Assembly: GCA_029856145.1 (NCBI GenBank)
Contig: JAHQWK010000020.1
Location: 1 to 64,000 of the forward strand
Direction of reading: 5' to 3'
DNA from: Promethearchaeia archaeon
Lineage (GTDB): Archaea > Asgardarchaeota > Lokiarchaeia > Sigyniarchaeales > SOKP01
DNA: 64,000 bases
This document shows positions 53,833 through 63,746 of the stretch, piece after piece. Both the position numbers and the translations under genes were made by a program. The notes under the pieces were generated by a model. The model was not told the DNA's origin. It made no database searches and saw only the letters and a list, made by a program, of their open reading frames with translations. Each line of letters starts with the position of its first letter. Within the stretch, counting starts at the first letter, position 1.

Positions 53833-55004
53833 TCACCGGTGGTTAATTTTTCAGGTAAATATTTTTCTGTTAAAAACTCAAAACCATGAGTTGAAAGAGC
53901 CTGAATTTCTGCTTTGACATTTTCTTTAAGAGATAATTTAAGGTCTTCCTCCCAGGCTTTATTCCTTTTAACAAACTCTTCATTTAATAAATCTTTAATG
54001 CGTTTGACATCTACTTTTTCTAATTTCAACCTAGCAACTTCCGGAATTTTATATTTATCCAAATCACGTGTTAAAACTCCAAGAAGTTTTATATCTGGTG
54101 TTGCTAAAAAGGGAGATTCATAACTTAATCGTTTTGAACCCCTTAAATAAACTGAATGTATATAATGGCCATAAGGGTCGCTATCAACTAAACTAAAAAC
54201 TGGAAGATTTAGTTCCTTGTTTAAACGTTTTAAAAACATTCGGGTTGCTATGTCTCCTACACCTCCTGCTGTTAAAAGGATACAAGGGTATTTACGCCAA
54301 AATCTATCCTCAGCAAACCGCATCATTGCAGCTTCTTTTTCTATCGCTAAAATAAATTCTGCATCCGATTCAATTATTTCAATATTGTCTAGAAATGGAG
54401 ATATTCTCCAACCTCCGCTTCCTAATCCTTCAAGATCAATGATATCAGTTTTGTCTCTAATCCTAAGTCGTCCTATACAAGTTCCATTTGCTGTAGCGAC
54501 AATATGGGTTGAATTTCTTGTAGTATAAAGCATAATTGCTGCGTCTTCAATACTTTTATCACTAACCTTTTGCTCATTAAATAATTTAACGTCTGTATAG
54601 TATACTTCTCTTTTAGTTGCATGTAAATCTTTTACTAATAATTCATGAATAATTTCAAGGATCCGCATTAATCTAGTAATATCAGCAACACTTGTAAGAG
54701 TGTGGAATTGCTTTTCTTGAAGTTGTTGACCTAGGAGTAACAAATCGTTCTCTTCATCCCAAATGATATTTGAACTCGATCTAGAAGGTAATTGTATTGA
54801 TGGTCTTCCTGTTTTATTTATTTGATCTATTACATCATCAATAAGTTTATATAACCTATCTAGAGCATTTTTTCTATTAAGATCATCGATCTTTACTGTG
54901 TTTTCGGGAAGTTGGACTTGCTTTTTTTCTGTTCCTTTATTTAAATATTCGTTAAATAGTTCTTTTGCTGCTTTTAAATCATAACTAATTTGTTTTTTGG
55001 CCAT
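53823..55004 (-). CDS. top6A: DNA topoisomerase VI subunit A (Spo11-related)
   Basis: Cuts both strands through a covalent tyrosine. The catalytic tyrosine is in KREVYYTDVKLF (Tyr135 or Tyr136; the second is the usual position). The Toprim part has the acidic LVDSDPYGHYIHS, and the family segment LLTAGGVGDIATRMFL precedes it. The N-terminal winged helix and the conserved TANGTCIGRL region are present. The length of 393 is normal. It overlaps the small downstream gene and starts 13 bases after the top6B stop, giving the standard B-then-A operon order. Confidence 0.96.
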   Translation of the reverse strand: MAKKQISYDLKAAKELFNEYLNKGTEKKQVQLPENTVKIDDLNRKNALDRLYKLIDDVIDQINKTGRPSIQLPSRSSSNIIWDEENDLLLLGQQLQEKQFHTLTSVADITRLMRILEIIHELLVKDLHATKREVYYTDVKLFNEQKVSDKSIEDAAIMLYTTRNSTHIVATANGTCIGRLRIRDKTDIIDLEGLGSGGWRISPFLDNIEIIESDAEFILAIEKEAAMMRFAEDRFWRKYPCILLTAGGVGDIATRMFLKRLNKELNLPVFSLVDSDPYGHYIHSVYLRGSKRLSYESPFLATPDIKLLGVLTRDLDKYKIPEVARLKLEKVDVKRIKDLLNEEFVKRNKAWEEDLKLSLKENVKAEIQALSTHGFEFLTEKYLPEKLTTGDWI

Positions 55005-55017
55005 ATTATTTACCTAA

Positions 55018-58000
55018 TTATTTTTTTAATTTCCATTGTCTTTTACCCATTTTTGATTCAACTAGAACTTTTTCTTTACGTTCTAATTCCTTGAGTTTAA
55101 GCTGGAGATATCGGGCATCCATCATATCTTTAATTTTTAATTTGAAAATGAGATGCTTAATAGTTTGCCATTCATCAGATAAAACATTTAATATTTTTTC
55201 AGTTGTTATGATAGGTAATGTAGTTTGTTTTTGTTTTGGGGGTACTGGTTTATGTATAGGTGGAGTCTTTTTAGGAGTTACCTTACTTGGCGTTTTTCCT
55301 TTAGAAATTGGCAATTGCACTTGTTTTACAGGTATAGTATAGGGACTAACTTTAACTGGTTCTGGAGGTTTTAATTCTATTGGTTTTACTTCAATAGGTT
55401 TTTTATATGATTCTATAATTTTGCCAATAATAACTGTTTTTGTGTCTTTAGATAATAGGCTAATATTATAATCATTACAATATTCAATTAATTCGGTTTT
55501 TGTCCAATTTTTAAGTGTTTTCTCAGTGAATAATTCTTTTTTAGTTTCAACTTTCTTAGCAACTGGTTGTAATTCAGAGGGTTTTTCTATCACTTTTTCC
55601 TTTTTAATAGCAGTTTCTTTAATTTCTCTTGCTTCTGAAGATTTCACAACAGGCGTAGGTTTTTTACCTATTGCGTTCCTCATTAAATCTTCCAATTCTT
55701 TTTTGTCAAGCTTAGATTTATGTATACTCTCACCTTGAGACGCAATATTATATAGGCTGTTAACAAATATTGGTATATATTTTTCTATTAGGCTAGCTCT
55801 CTTTTCGCTTTTACGAAGATTTGCTTTTCTATTGAGATATATTCTTAATCTTCTTCCTATTGCTTCAAGGCAAAACTTAATTTCTTTTATTAAATTTTCA
55901 TCATCAGCCAATGCGTTTTTTGATTGGGATTTAAACATTAAATGCACAAAAGGTCCAGAAACATTAACTAATAATTTTATTGGTCCTTTTGGCAAGCTAT
56001 TATCATAAGTATCAAGGTTGTAGTTTTTCCAATTAACTGCTTGAACTGCTTTTGTGATAGCGCAATCTGCACTATCTCTTAATTTCGGTGTTCTATTTAC
56101 AAATCTAGATAAAACATCCCTAGACCGTTTGGGAACTTCTAAATTTCTTGAATAAGCCAGTACAGCTTCTACAACATAAGCTAAACCTTTTCCACTTGTG
56201 GGTGCTCTTGTTTCTGCTGCTACAAAATCATCATCCTTCGTATAGTTTTCAATGAAATATTCAAATACACCATGGTAGGTATCTATAGAATCTATGTCAG
56301 AGTAAGTGAGAAGATCATCAATAACTTGTTTTACTTGCTGTTGATCCGTTATTTCATCAACGATATCAATGGTTCCCAATATCTCTGAACCTAAATTAAT
56401 GACCTCTTCTGGATTTATTGAAATGTTAATGATTGCATCATCATCAATCTTGATCCCTTCTTCTAATAACGTTCTCTTTTTGTCTTCATGTAATAATTCA
56501 AATATCTGATTAATTTTATCAACGGGTCCAGCAAAGTCATCTATATTTTCTGAAATTCTTAATCCAATTTCTTTAATTAAAGTATTCTCCAGAGTTGAGC
56601 CCCCTACTGGAATTGCTGTGTCCGTTGGAGGAGCCATATACTTGATAGATTTAAACGCTAGGAATAGAGAATTAAACTGTTCTTTTGTTAATTCAATAGG
56701 TTTAACTTTAGATATAAGGACTTTATTAATAAGATCTTCAAAATCTGTTCTGTTTTTTAACTTTTTTAACTCAATCAATCCTTCTTTTGAGTCTTTAAAC
56801 AATGTGTTTAAATCTACTTTAATTTTATCCTTTTGATTTCTAATATCATCTATCTCTTTCAATAATTTTTTAATTTCTCTTTCAATATTCTTTATTTCTT
56901 TTTGAGTTTCAGTTTTTTCAATACGTTTATTTAGTTTCTTTATTTCTTTGTTTATTTTTTCGTAATCTTTATTGGATTTATTGTAATTAGTGATTAATTT
57001 CCAATAATTTTCTTTTAGATCTTCTGATGCGACTTGATAAATAATTAATTTATCTCTCGGTTTATCAGAACGACCGAAAACCCGTTTTTCATTTATCATA
57101 AAGTTTATTGTATCTGTCTTTTTCTGTGCTAAATTCACAAATCCCTCTTTTAGAATAAGTAAATTTAATCGGTCCTGAAGATCTCTTTCAGCAATATAAA
57201 TAATTTCTTTAGCTGTTTTTGAACTCATTCTTACAAAATTATCTTGTAAAAATGCAGAAATTGATTTATTTTCTGATTTTGTAATTAAATCTTGTAGGTC
57301 CCCTATATTAACTGAGGAAGGATGAGACTTAGCATATTTAGGTTCGTCTGGGAAAGAAGTTGCTAATCTTCGGTAAATTTTCTCCTTTCCCTCTGGATCA
57401 ATATAAATAATTGTCACATGAGGATTCATAAATGCAGTTTCTTCAATATATTTCTCAACATAACCTCTGACATATTTTACATTTAAATAATTCAATTTAA
57501 TATAAGTACCATGAAGAAAAAAGCTGTCAATATCTGTTGGATGAATTAAATACTTTTTCTCATTTTTAGATGTGGTAAAAAATTCTGTTACTGTAGCATA
57601 AACATTGTCAATTGATTTTGATACTGTGATAATAGGTTTACCAGTTGTATTTTGAGCATCGCTAAACGCGCTTGGGGCTCCAAATCCTTGACTACCTCTA
57701 GTTTGCTTTAATTCCATAGATTTTGATGAGGCGAGATATTTTCCAAATTTTCTTAGATCAATTTTTGACATTCCAGTCCCATTATCGAAAATTTCAAAAG
57801 TATAACTCATGATATTTTTCTGACTGATTTCAGACGTTAAAAAAGATTGTGCTTCATATTCTCTAATACGAACCCCCACTATTGGTTCTACATCAATGAT
57901 ATATTCAACGGGTTTAATGATTTCTTGCATATCATCTATTATTCTTCTAACTTCTTCTTCTACTTCCAATTCTTCTTTATCACTTATTTCTCCAGATTCT

Positions 58001-58320
58001 TCCTCTTTTTCTTCTGGCACTTGAATACTAGATTGGTCTGGTTCAACAGATTCAATACCTAATTCCTGCATTAACGTATGTTTTGCTTCATTATTTAAAG
58101 TTTGAGATTTTTTTTCTTCTTTTACTGTTTCAAGTATAGAAAATTTTTCTAAAAATAATTCTTGGTCTAATGAAAATTTAATTTTGGAATCTGGTTTTTT
58201 CAATTCTTTCCATTGAAAACTTTCGATGGCATCTAAGGCATTATCAATAAATTCAGCACAATATTGAACATGTTTCCAATAGCCAAATTCGAAACCAACT
58301 AGTTGAGTCCGCTTACGCAT
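55018..58320 (-). CDS. top6B: DNA topoisomerase VI subunit B, greatly enlarged; N-terminus probably begins upstream
   Basis: GHKL ATPase subunit: EFIDNALDAI (23-32), FDNGTGMSK (178-186), TRGSQGFGAPSAF (207-219). The transducer has APPTDTAIPVG (563-573), ETRAPTSGKG (703-712), and KSQSKNALAD (797-806). Typical subunits have about 530-660 residues; this has 1100. Extra parts are an acidic insert (about 40-145), a coiled coil (445-510), a linker rich in Lys and Pro, a SAP-like motif (935-975) and a C-terminal winged-helix-like domain (1040-1100). In frame upstream, the sequence GKIKQGTIAEF joins MRKRTQLVGF, as in other Top6B, but with no standard start codon; an ATG at 58407-58409 is one frame off. 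Confidence 0.93.
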   Translation of the reverse strand: MRKRTQLVGFEFGYWKHVQYCAEFIDNALDAIESFQWKELKKPDSKIKFSLDQELFLEKFSILETVKEEKKSQTLNNEAKHTLMQELGIESVEPDQSSIQVPEEKEEESGEISDKEELEVEEEVRRIIDDMQEIIKPVEYIIDVEPIVGVRIREYEAQSFLTSEISQKNIMSYTFEIFDNGTGMSKIDLRKFGKYLASSKSMELKQTRGSQGFGAPSAFSDAQNTTGKPIITVSKSIDNVYATVTEFFTTSKNEKKYLIHPTDIDSFFLHGTYIKLNYLNVKYVRGYVEKYIEETAFMNPHVTIIYIDPEGKEKIYRRLATSFPDEPKYAKSHPSSVNIGDLQDLITKSENKSISAFLQDNFVRMSSKTAKEIIYIAERDLQDRLNLLILKEGFVNLAQKKTDTINFMINEKRVFGRSDKPRDKLIIYQVASEDLKENYWKLITNYNKSNKDYEKINKEIKKLNKRIEKTETQKEIKNIEREIKKLLKEIDDIRNQKDKIKVDLNTLFKDSKEGLIELKKLKNRTDFEDLINKVLISKVKPIELTKEQFNSLFLAFKSIKYMAPPTDTAIPVGGSTLENTLIKEIGLRISENIDDFAGPVDKINQIFELLHEDKKRTLLEEGIKIDDDAIINISINPEEVINLGSEILGTIDIVDEITDQQQVKQVIDDLLTYSDIDSIDTYHGVFEYFIENYTKDDDFVAAETRAPTSGKGLAYVVEAVLAYSRNLEVPKRSRDVLSRFVNRTPKLRDSADCAITKAVQAVNWKNYNLDTYDNSLPKGPIKLLVNVSGPFVHLMFKSQSKNALADDENLIKEIKFCLEAIGRRLRIYLNRKANLRKSEKRASLIEKYIPIFVNSLYNIASQGESIHKSKLDKKELEDLMRNAIGKKPTPVVKSSEAREIKETAIKKEKVIEKPSELQPVAKKVETKKELFTEKTLKNWTKTELIEYCNDYNISLLSKDTKTVIIGKIIESYKKPIEVKPIELKPPEPVKVSPYTIPVKQVQLPISKGKTPSKVTPKKTPPIHKPVPPKQKQTTLPIITTEKILNVLSDEWQTIKHLIFKLKIKDMMDARYLQLKLKELERKEKVLVESKMGKRQWKLKK

Positions 58321-58422
58321 AAACTCAGCTATTGTTCCTTGCTTTATTTTTCCTTCTTCTTTTGAAGTAATTTTGGACGCACTCGTATGATTAATTCTTC
58401 ATTTAACATTATTACAACAATC

Positions 58423-58436
58423 TATAAATATATATA
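58423..58436 (-). promoter_or_regulatory. Candidate TATA box for top6B
   Basis: On the minus strand the region reads TATATATATTTATA, about 20-27 bases before the ATG at 58407-58409. Archaeal TATA spacing would then place the transcript start at that ATG, which supports 58409 as the true, possibly leaderless, start of top6B. AT-rich background limits confidence. Confidence 0.4.
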
Positions 58437-58459
58437 CATCTATTAGTAAATTAATTGAC

Positions 58460-58502
58460 AAAACTATAAGATATTATATATATATCTTAATTCCATAGTT
58501 TT
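58460..58502. repeat. Nested inverted repeat (hairpin-forming) upstream of top6B
   Basis: Outer arms AAAACTAT (58460-58467) and ATAGTTTT (58495-58502); inner arms AAGATAT (58468-58474) and ATATCTT (58482-58488). The 5' arm is a continuous 15 bases; the 3' side has a 6-base bulge (58489-58494). The loop is 7 bases of alternating T and A. It sits about 50 bases upstream of the proposed top6B start and 145 bases downstream of the coaBC stop on the same strand, so it could act in termination, regulation, or neither. Confidence 0.45.
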
Positions 58503-58646
58503 CAATTATCTACTCGAACTTTACAATATTATTCACTGTTTACAGTAAATAAACTAATATTTAAATATTTTCATCAGATTTTAAATCATAAAAATAAGTA
58601 AGTATACATCCGAAAAAAATTTTCAAAAATCCATTTAAACTTAATT

Positions 58647-59933
58647 TTAAGAATTCCTTTTTTGATAAGCTTCAATGGCAATATCAATTATTTTCGATGC
58701 AATATATCTTTTAGTATTTCTCTCAACATGAGTAATACGTTTTTTTTTATCTATAATAAATACCTCATTATACTTACTGCTAAAACCAATATCTTCTCTT
58801 CCAATATCATTTGCCACAATTAAATCAACCTCAGATTTAAGGAGTCTATTATAGGCACGTTCTATTAATTCACTTTTAGAAACATTTGTTTCTGCTTTAA
58901 ATGCTACAATAAATAAGTTATAATCTTTTTTCCTTGCAACATTTATTATTTTTGGTGTTAACTTCATATTAACTTGTAGTTCTTCTACATTATCGGAAGA
59001 TATTTTTCCCTCAATATATTCAATTGGTTTATAATCACTTACAGCAGCTGCTGAAATGAAAAAATCATAATTATTTAATGAGATTTCATCTTTAACTGCT
59101 TTTATAAAATCGTCTGTTGAAATAACGTGTCTAGTTTTTATATAATTTGGAAGTTTTACCATACATTCACCAGCAATTAACATTACATCAGCTCCTCTAG
59201 CAGAAGCTTCTTTGGTTAATTCTACACCCATTCTTCCTGATGATTTATTTGAAACGAATCGAACTGAATCTATTGCTTCTCTTGTTGGACCCGCGGTAAT
59301 AAGTATTTTCTTTCCTTCTAAATCTTTCTCAGTAACTAATAAATCTATAACCCTATCAATTATGTCATCAATTTTAGCAATCTTAGCTTTACCTTCTGAA
59401 ATTCTAGGACCTAAAATTTCAACACCATATTCACGCAATTGTCTTTCATTTTTTTCTAAAATAGGGTGTTTGTACATGCTCTCATGCATTGCAGGTACGA
59501 TTACTAGAGGTAAGGACGACCCAAATGCCGTTGATGCGACCGTTGTAACAGGTGTATCGTCAACCCCACAAGCTATTTTTGAAATTGTATTTGCCGTAGC
59601 AGGACATATTAATACTAAATCAGCCTTTCCAACACTTCTTGGTCTATCACCTGCTAGATAAACATGTTCAACAGCACCTGTCAATTTTGTGATTACTTTA
59701 TTTCCTGTAGCCCATTCCATTAAAGCGGGATTCATCAATTCTGTAGCTGCTTTAGACATTACACAGATGACTTCGGCACCTAATCTCATAAGTTCTCGGG
59801 CTACTATGGGAGAAGAAATTACAGCTACTGACCCAGTTAGACACATACAAATTGTTTTTCCTCTAAGGATTGTTCCCTTACTTTCAGCAATATCCTTTGA
59901 GGGGTGTTGAAAATTATTTTTTGTCATATTCAA
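58647..59933 (-). CDS. coaBC: Bifunctional phosphopantothenoylcysteine decarboxylase/synthetase CoaBC
   Basis: Two steps of coenzyme A synthesis. The CoaC half binds FMN: LTGSVAVISS (33-42), the catalytic His90 in AVEHVYLAGD, ICPATANTISKIACG and PAMHESM (146-152). The CoaB half starts near 205 with KILITAGPTREAIDSVRFVSNKSSGRMG and has AAAVSDYKP with the conserved Lys region. The length of 428 is normal. An N-terminal extension of about 25 residues precedes the first strand. It is a single gene, 237 bases upstream of the proposed top6B start on the same strand. Confidence 0.96.
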   Translation of the reverse strand: MNMTKNNFQHPSKDIAESKGTILRGKTICMCLTGSVAVISSPIVARELMRLGAEVICVMSKAATELMNPALMEWATGNKVITKLTGAVEHVYLAGDRPRSVGKADLVLICPATANTISKIACGVDDTPVTTVASTAFGSSLPLVIVPAMHESMYKHPILEKNERQLREYGVEILGPRISEGKAKIAKIDDIIDRVIDLLVTEKDLEGKKILITAGPTREAIDSVRFVSNKSSGRMGVELTKEASARGADVMLIAGECMVKLPNYIKTRHVISTDDFIKAVKDEISLNNYDFFISAAAVSDYKPIEYIEGKISSDNVEELQVNMKLTPKIINVARKKDYNLFIVAFKAETNVSKSELIERAYNRLLKSEVDLIVANDIGREDIGFSSKYNEVFIIDKKKRITHVERNTKRYIASKIIDIAIEAYQKRNS

Positions 59934-60188
59934 ATAATTATTATTTACTAATTTTCAATTAAACTTTCAGATTCTATGTAAATAAAATTTATGCTTTAAT
60001 AAAAAAAATTATGATACAATTATTACTATTCTCTTGAAAATTCAATTTCAATTTTACAATAAAGTGGAAATAATGACTGTTTTTTACTAATTCTTACAAT
60101 TTTCTATAATCCTATTTTTTATTTATGATTTTAAATAAGTTAATCGAAATATTATTACAAGTTTCTTCAACTAAATTAATTAAAAAAT

Positions 60189-61379
60189 ATGAATAAAATC
60201 TGTGATTTACATATCCATAGTAAATTTTCAGGAGGAGCAAGCAAAAATATTGATGTTTATAAAATTGCCTTTAATTGCAATATGAAAGGAATTCAATTAG
60301 TAGGAACTGGAGACTGTCTCCACCCATTATGGTTAATTGAATTAAAGAATAATTTAATTGAATATTCAAATGGAATATACTGTACTCCAAAAATACCAAA
60401 TGTGAATTTTATATTACAAACAGAAATTGAAGCAACTTGGAAAAATAATTCAAACGTCAAAAAGGTACATTTCGTCCTTCTTTTTCCAAATTTTGAAAAA
60501 TTAGATGAATCTATTAAGTTTCTATCCAAATTTGGTAATTTAGCAAAAGATGGTAGACCAAAGATCTATAAATCTGCAGAGAGTCTTATTTTTGGATTAA
60601 AATCAATTGATGAGGATATTGAGATAATTCCTGCTCATATATTTACTCCTTATTTTGGTATATTTGGCGATAAACCTCATTTCAATACTATGAAAGAAGC
60701 TTTGGGTTATGGAATGAATTATATTAATTGTATTGAAACGGGATTAAGTGTCGATCCCTTAATGGTGAGAAGTATTTCAGAATTAAATAAAGTGTCAATT
60801 ATATCTAATTCTGATTGTCATTCTACAAATTTTCATAGATTAGGAAGAGAAGCTACAACGATTAAGCTTAATAAATTAAATTACCATAATCTTGTAGATT
60901 CAATTAAAAGAAACAAAATTATTAAGACTTACGAGTTTAAACCATCACAGGGGAAATATTACTATGATGGTCACAGACCAGAACGACATTTTGATAATAA
61001 AGATTATTATTGTAGCCCAAAACTTAATATTGACATTTGTCCTTATTGTAAAAAAAAATTAACAAAAGGGGTATTAGCTCGAGTCCAAGATTTAAGCGAT
61101 CAAATAAATCCTTTCAAACTAAATTTTCAATATATTGTCCCAATATTGCACCTAATTTCAGTTGTATTAGGAGGATCTGAATATGATAGAAGAAACTTAT
61201 CGATATACCAAAAATTAATTGAAAATAATGATGGTGAATATGCTATATGGGAAGGTAAAAGTAATTTTGATAATATACCTGAAAATTTAATTGAAGCAAT
61301 TCATAAAATTAGGAATGGAAAATTCTGGTTTATACCCGGTCATGACGCTGTTTATGGAAAATTACAATTTGAAAATTAA
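60189..61379 (+). CDS. Endonuclease Q (EndoQ)-family PHP nuclease
   Basis: EndoQ nicks DNA 5' of deaminated bases such as uracil and hypoxanthine, with a PHP catalytic domain and a Cys4 zinc finger. The PHP motifs are here: DLHIHSKFSGG (6-16), GTGDCLHPLW, the HIFTPYFGIFG region, and NSDCHS near 212-217. The zinc part contains YYCSPKLNIDICPYCKKKLTKGVLARV, with at least Cys pairs C-x2-C, followed by DLSDQINP and VPILHLI, as in the family. The length of 396 agrees. It ends 8 bases before the stop of the converging SWIM gene. Confidence 0.88.
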   Translation: MNKICDLHIHSKFSGGASKNIDVYKIAFNCNMKGIQLVGTGDCLHPLWLIELKNNLIEYSNGIYCTPKIPNVNFILQTEIEATWKNNSNVKKVHFVLLFPNFEKLDESIKFLSKFGNLAKDGRPKIYKSAESLIFGLKSIDEDIEIIPAHIFTPYFGIFGDKPHFNTMKEALGYGMNYINCIETGLSVDPLMVRSISELNKVSIISNSDCHSTNFHRLGREATTIKLNKLNYHNLVDSIKRNKIIKTYEFKPSQGKYYYDGHRPERHFDNKDYYCSPKLNIDICPYCKKKLTKGVLARVQDLSDQINPFKLNFQYIVPILHLISVVLGGSEYDRRNLSIYQKLIENNDGEYAIWEGKSNFDNIPENLIEAIHKIRNGKFWFIPGHDAVYGKLQFEN

Positions 61380-61387
61380 AGCAGTAT

Positions 61388-63742
61388 TTAATTTTTAGTG
61401 TCAATAATATTTAGTTTCAGATTTAATTTGGAACTAAAATCGCGAAATTTCTTAAAATTATCAGGTTGAAGATTTAATTTTTCCTTAAATTGAAGAATTT
61501 TAAAGAATTTTCTACCATAATATGTCTTACAAATTTCAGATATATCATAAAAAACTCTACCTTTATCATACAATCTAAAAATTTCAGAAGATTCAAACTC
61601 GTCTTTTCGAATTTCAAGAATTTTGTTAGAATATTTAAAAAAGGGTGTATGTTGCATTTTTTTCAAATCAAATATTATCGTACTTCCAAGCTTACGTGTA
61701 TTTAATAAGTCTTTAATAATAGAATGGATTTCATTTAAAAATCTTGACTTAAATTCTTTTAGATTAATATTTGGATAAAGAGATCTTTTTAATATTTCAG
61801 CATAGGGTAGATCTAATCCAGCTAATTCGCTATTTAAATTTAATAAAGTTAAAATTTGGTTTGTATTAAGATAAATATCATTTTTCAATTCTTTAAAGAT
61901 CTGATCTCTTTCATTAAAAATATAATCTAATAAAAATTTATTAAATGCTTTAATAAAGGCGTTATAATTAGGTACAAATAATCTATTTGGTTTTTTAACC
62001 ACAATTTCATTTGCTTGAAAAGGATTAATCTCTTTATTCAATACTGCCCTTATAAGTGATAATGGATAATATCCTTCAATAAATTCCATGCCTTTAGAAA
62101 TACTTTTAATAGCATCTTTAAATGAACATTTTATAATTACGTTAATTGTTTTAATGATATTACTTTCAATTTTAATGGGTGTTTTTTTACAATAACAAAG
62201 ATCAAATGGTTTTAAATCATGAAACAATGGATTATTGTAATCAGGAATAATTATTTGAGCCCCGTAAGCATTAACGAGACTGCCTTGAATTGGCCTATTT
62301 GCTAGATCCCATTCAATAACCATTACATCTTCTGAATCTTTATGAACTTTATCATAACTATATTCTATATTTTCACTTTGTAATGATAAACCATCAATTG
62401 ATCTTATTTCATAATCATTAATTTCTCCCCAGAATTGTTGCCTATAATAATATACGTCTTGAAAACTACTAAGATCATCTAAAAATAATTCTTTCATTAT
62501 AAAATAATTGATCCCTATTTCAGAAGATTTAATTGTTTGATCATTTAATCCAAAAAAGCCAATACGGGAGACTATATAATGATATACAGGATTATTTAAA
62601 TTTTTTTCATCATGTTTCACTATATATGTGTTTCTTTTTTTCCTAAACTCTCCCTTAGCTCTTATAATGTTATGTTTTTCTATTAATAACTTTAAAAAAG
62701 AAAATTTTTTGAGGTAAACTTTTCTTTCCAATTCCTTAATTTCTATTTTGTACTTCTTATATTCATCGTAATACTCTTCCTTTGGAATGTTTATGATTCG
62801 AAATTGCTTTTTCATTAACTTTAGTTTATCAATTACACAGAAATTATCGATTTCAGAATAAAAATAGTTTAATAGTTTGGTTTTTAGAGAATTTAACGAA
62901 ACCTCAGATATTAAATCCTTAAATAAAGGATTAAGCTTAACTAATTCGTCAAAATTCTTCTTTACTAGATAGAGAGAAAAATAATGATCATTAAAACTTG
63001 AACTATTTACCAAAGTTTTTAATTTATCAAAATGGGATGCTATAAACGAAATGTTTTTAAAATTCAGTATTCTATTAATAGATTCAATAATTTTAAGAAG
63101 ATTGAAAAAAGAATATTCTGGTATAATATTTAGAAATTTCTTGAATCCTTTTTCTATATAGGCATTAAATGTCAGAAAATAATTTTGTAAATCATTCTCG
63201 TACCCATTTTCTAGAAACTTAAAAAATTCTATAAATAAATTATTGTTAATGGCTGTATTCAGGTAAGTTTTAATTATATTTTCTGTTTCAAATTGATTAT
63301 TAATCGCTTTATTCATATAATTTAGAGCTTCTACACAATTATTACTTTTGAAGCAACTATTAGCTAATAGTAGAAAGTTTTTACTTTTTTTCTGTGAGCC
63401 TAAATCTTCAGAGGTTAAAAGATAACTCTTAAAATTCTCTAAAATCTTTTGAGCAAGATTATTCTTAATTATTGATAATAATTTTATTAAATGAACACAG
63501 ATTTTTTTGTTTTTTTCAGAATGAATAAGAAATGATGGACAATCATGAAAAATTTCATTATTCTTTTCATCTATAATAAGATGAAATTCACGCTCATTAT
63601 CTAATATAAGACTTCTAATTAGTATTGGATCTTCTTCAATATCAATTAAATTGATTTTATTGGAAAGAAATTTAAGTGATTTTTGATATAAATTTAAACC
63701 AAATTTATCAATTACAAGACTTGATATTGAATTATCAACCAT
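61388..63742 (-). CDS. SWIM-type zinc-finger protein of unknown function
   Basis: Near the N-terminus, IFHDCPSF....KKICVHLIKLL forms a SWIM-like site: His66-x-Cys68, then Cys82-x-His84. The first ligand is His where SWIM normally has Cys. The rest (about 100-784) is mainly helical, with a TPR-like stretch (ANSCFKSNNCVEALNYMNKAI) and an unassigned C-terminal half containing DVMVIEWDLANRPIQGSLVNAYG. It starts 4 bases after the stop of a vWA gene on the same strand, so they are an operon pair. SWIM, vWA and MoxR-type ATPase genes co-occur in bacterial clusters. Confidence 0.65.
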   Translation of the reverse strand: MVDNSISSLVIDKFGLNLYQKSLKFLSNKINLIDIEEDPILIRSLILDNEREFHLIIDEKNNEIFHDCPSFLIHSEKNKKICVHLIKLLSIIKNNLAQKILENFKSYLLTSEDLGSQKKSKNFLLLANSCFKSNNCVEALNYMNKAINNQFETENIIKTYLNTAINNNLFIEFFKFLENGYENDLQNYFLTFNAYIEKGFKKFLNIIPEYSFFNLLKIIESINRILNFKNISFIASHFDKLKTLVNSSSFNDHYFSLYLVKKNFDELVKLNPLFKDLISEVSLNSLKTKLLNYFYSEIDNFCVIDKLKLMKKQFRIINIPKEEYYDEYKKYKIEIKELERKVYLKKFSFLKLLIEKHNIIRAKGEFRKKRNTYIVKHDEKNLNNPVYHYIVSRIGFFGLNDQTIKSSEIGINYFIMKELFLDDLSSFQDVYYYRQQFWGEINDYEIRSIDGLSLQSENIEYSYDKVHKDSEDVMVIEWDLANRPIQGSLVNAYGAQIIIPDYNNPLFHDLKPFDLCYCKKTPIKIESNIIKTINVIIKCSFKDAIKSISKGMEFIEGYYPLSLIRAVLNKEINPFQANEIVVKKPNRLFVPNYNAFIKAFNKFLLDYIFNERDQIFKELKNDIYLNTNQILTLLNLNSELAGLDLPYAEILKRSLYPNINLKEFKSRFLNEIHSIIKDLLNTRKLGSTIIFDLKKMQHTPFFKYSNKILEIRKDEFESSEIFRLYDKGRVFYDISEICKTYYGRKFFKILQFKEKLNLQPDNFKKFRDFSSKLNLKLNIIDTKN

Positions 63743-63746
63743 TTTT

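Noticed and set aside
54217..54528. 103-residue plus-strand frame inside top6A
   Set aside because: Shadow of a conserved coding region, with no motif of its own.
59212..59661. 149-residue plus-strand open frame inside coaBC
   Set aside because: It is fully antisense to a gene with clear catalytic motifs, and its translation resembles no family.
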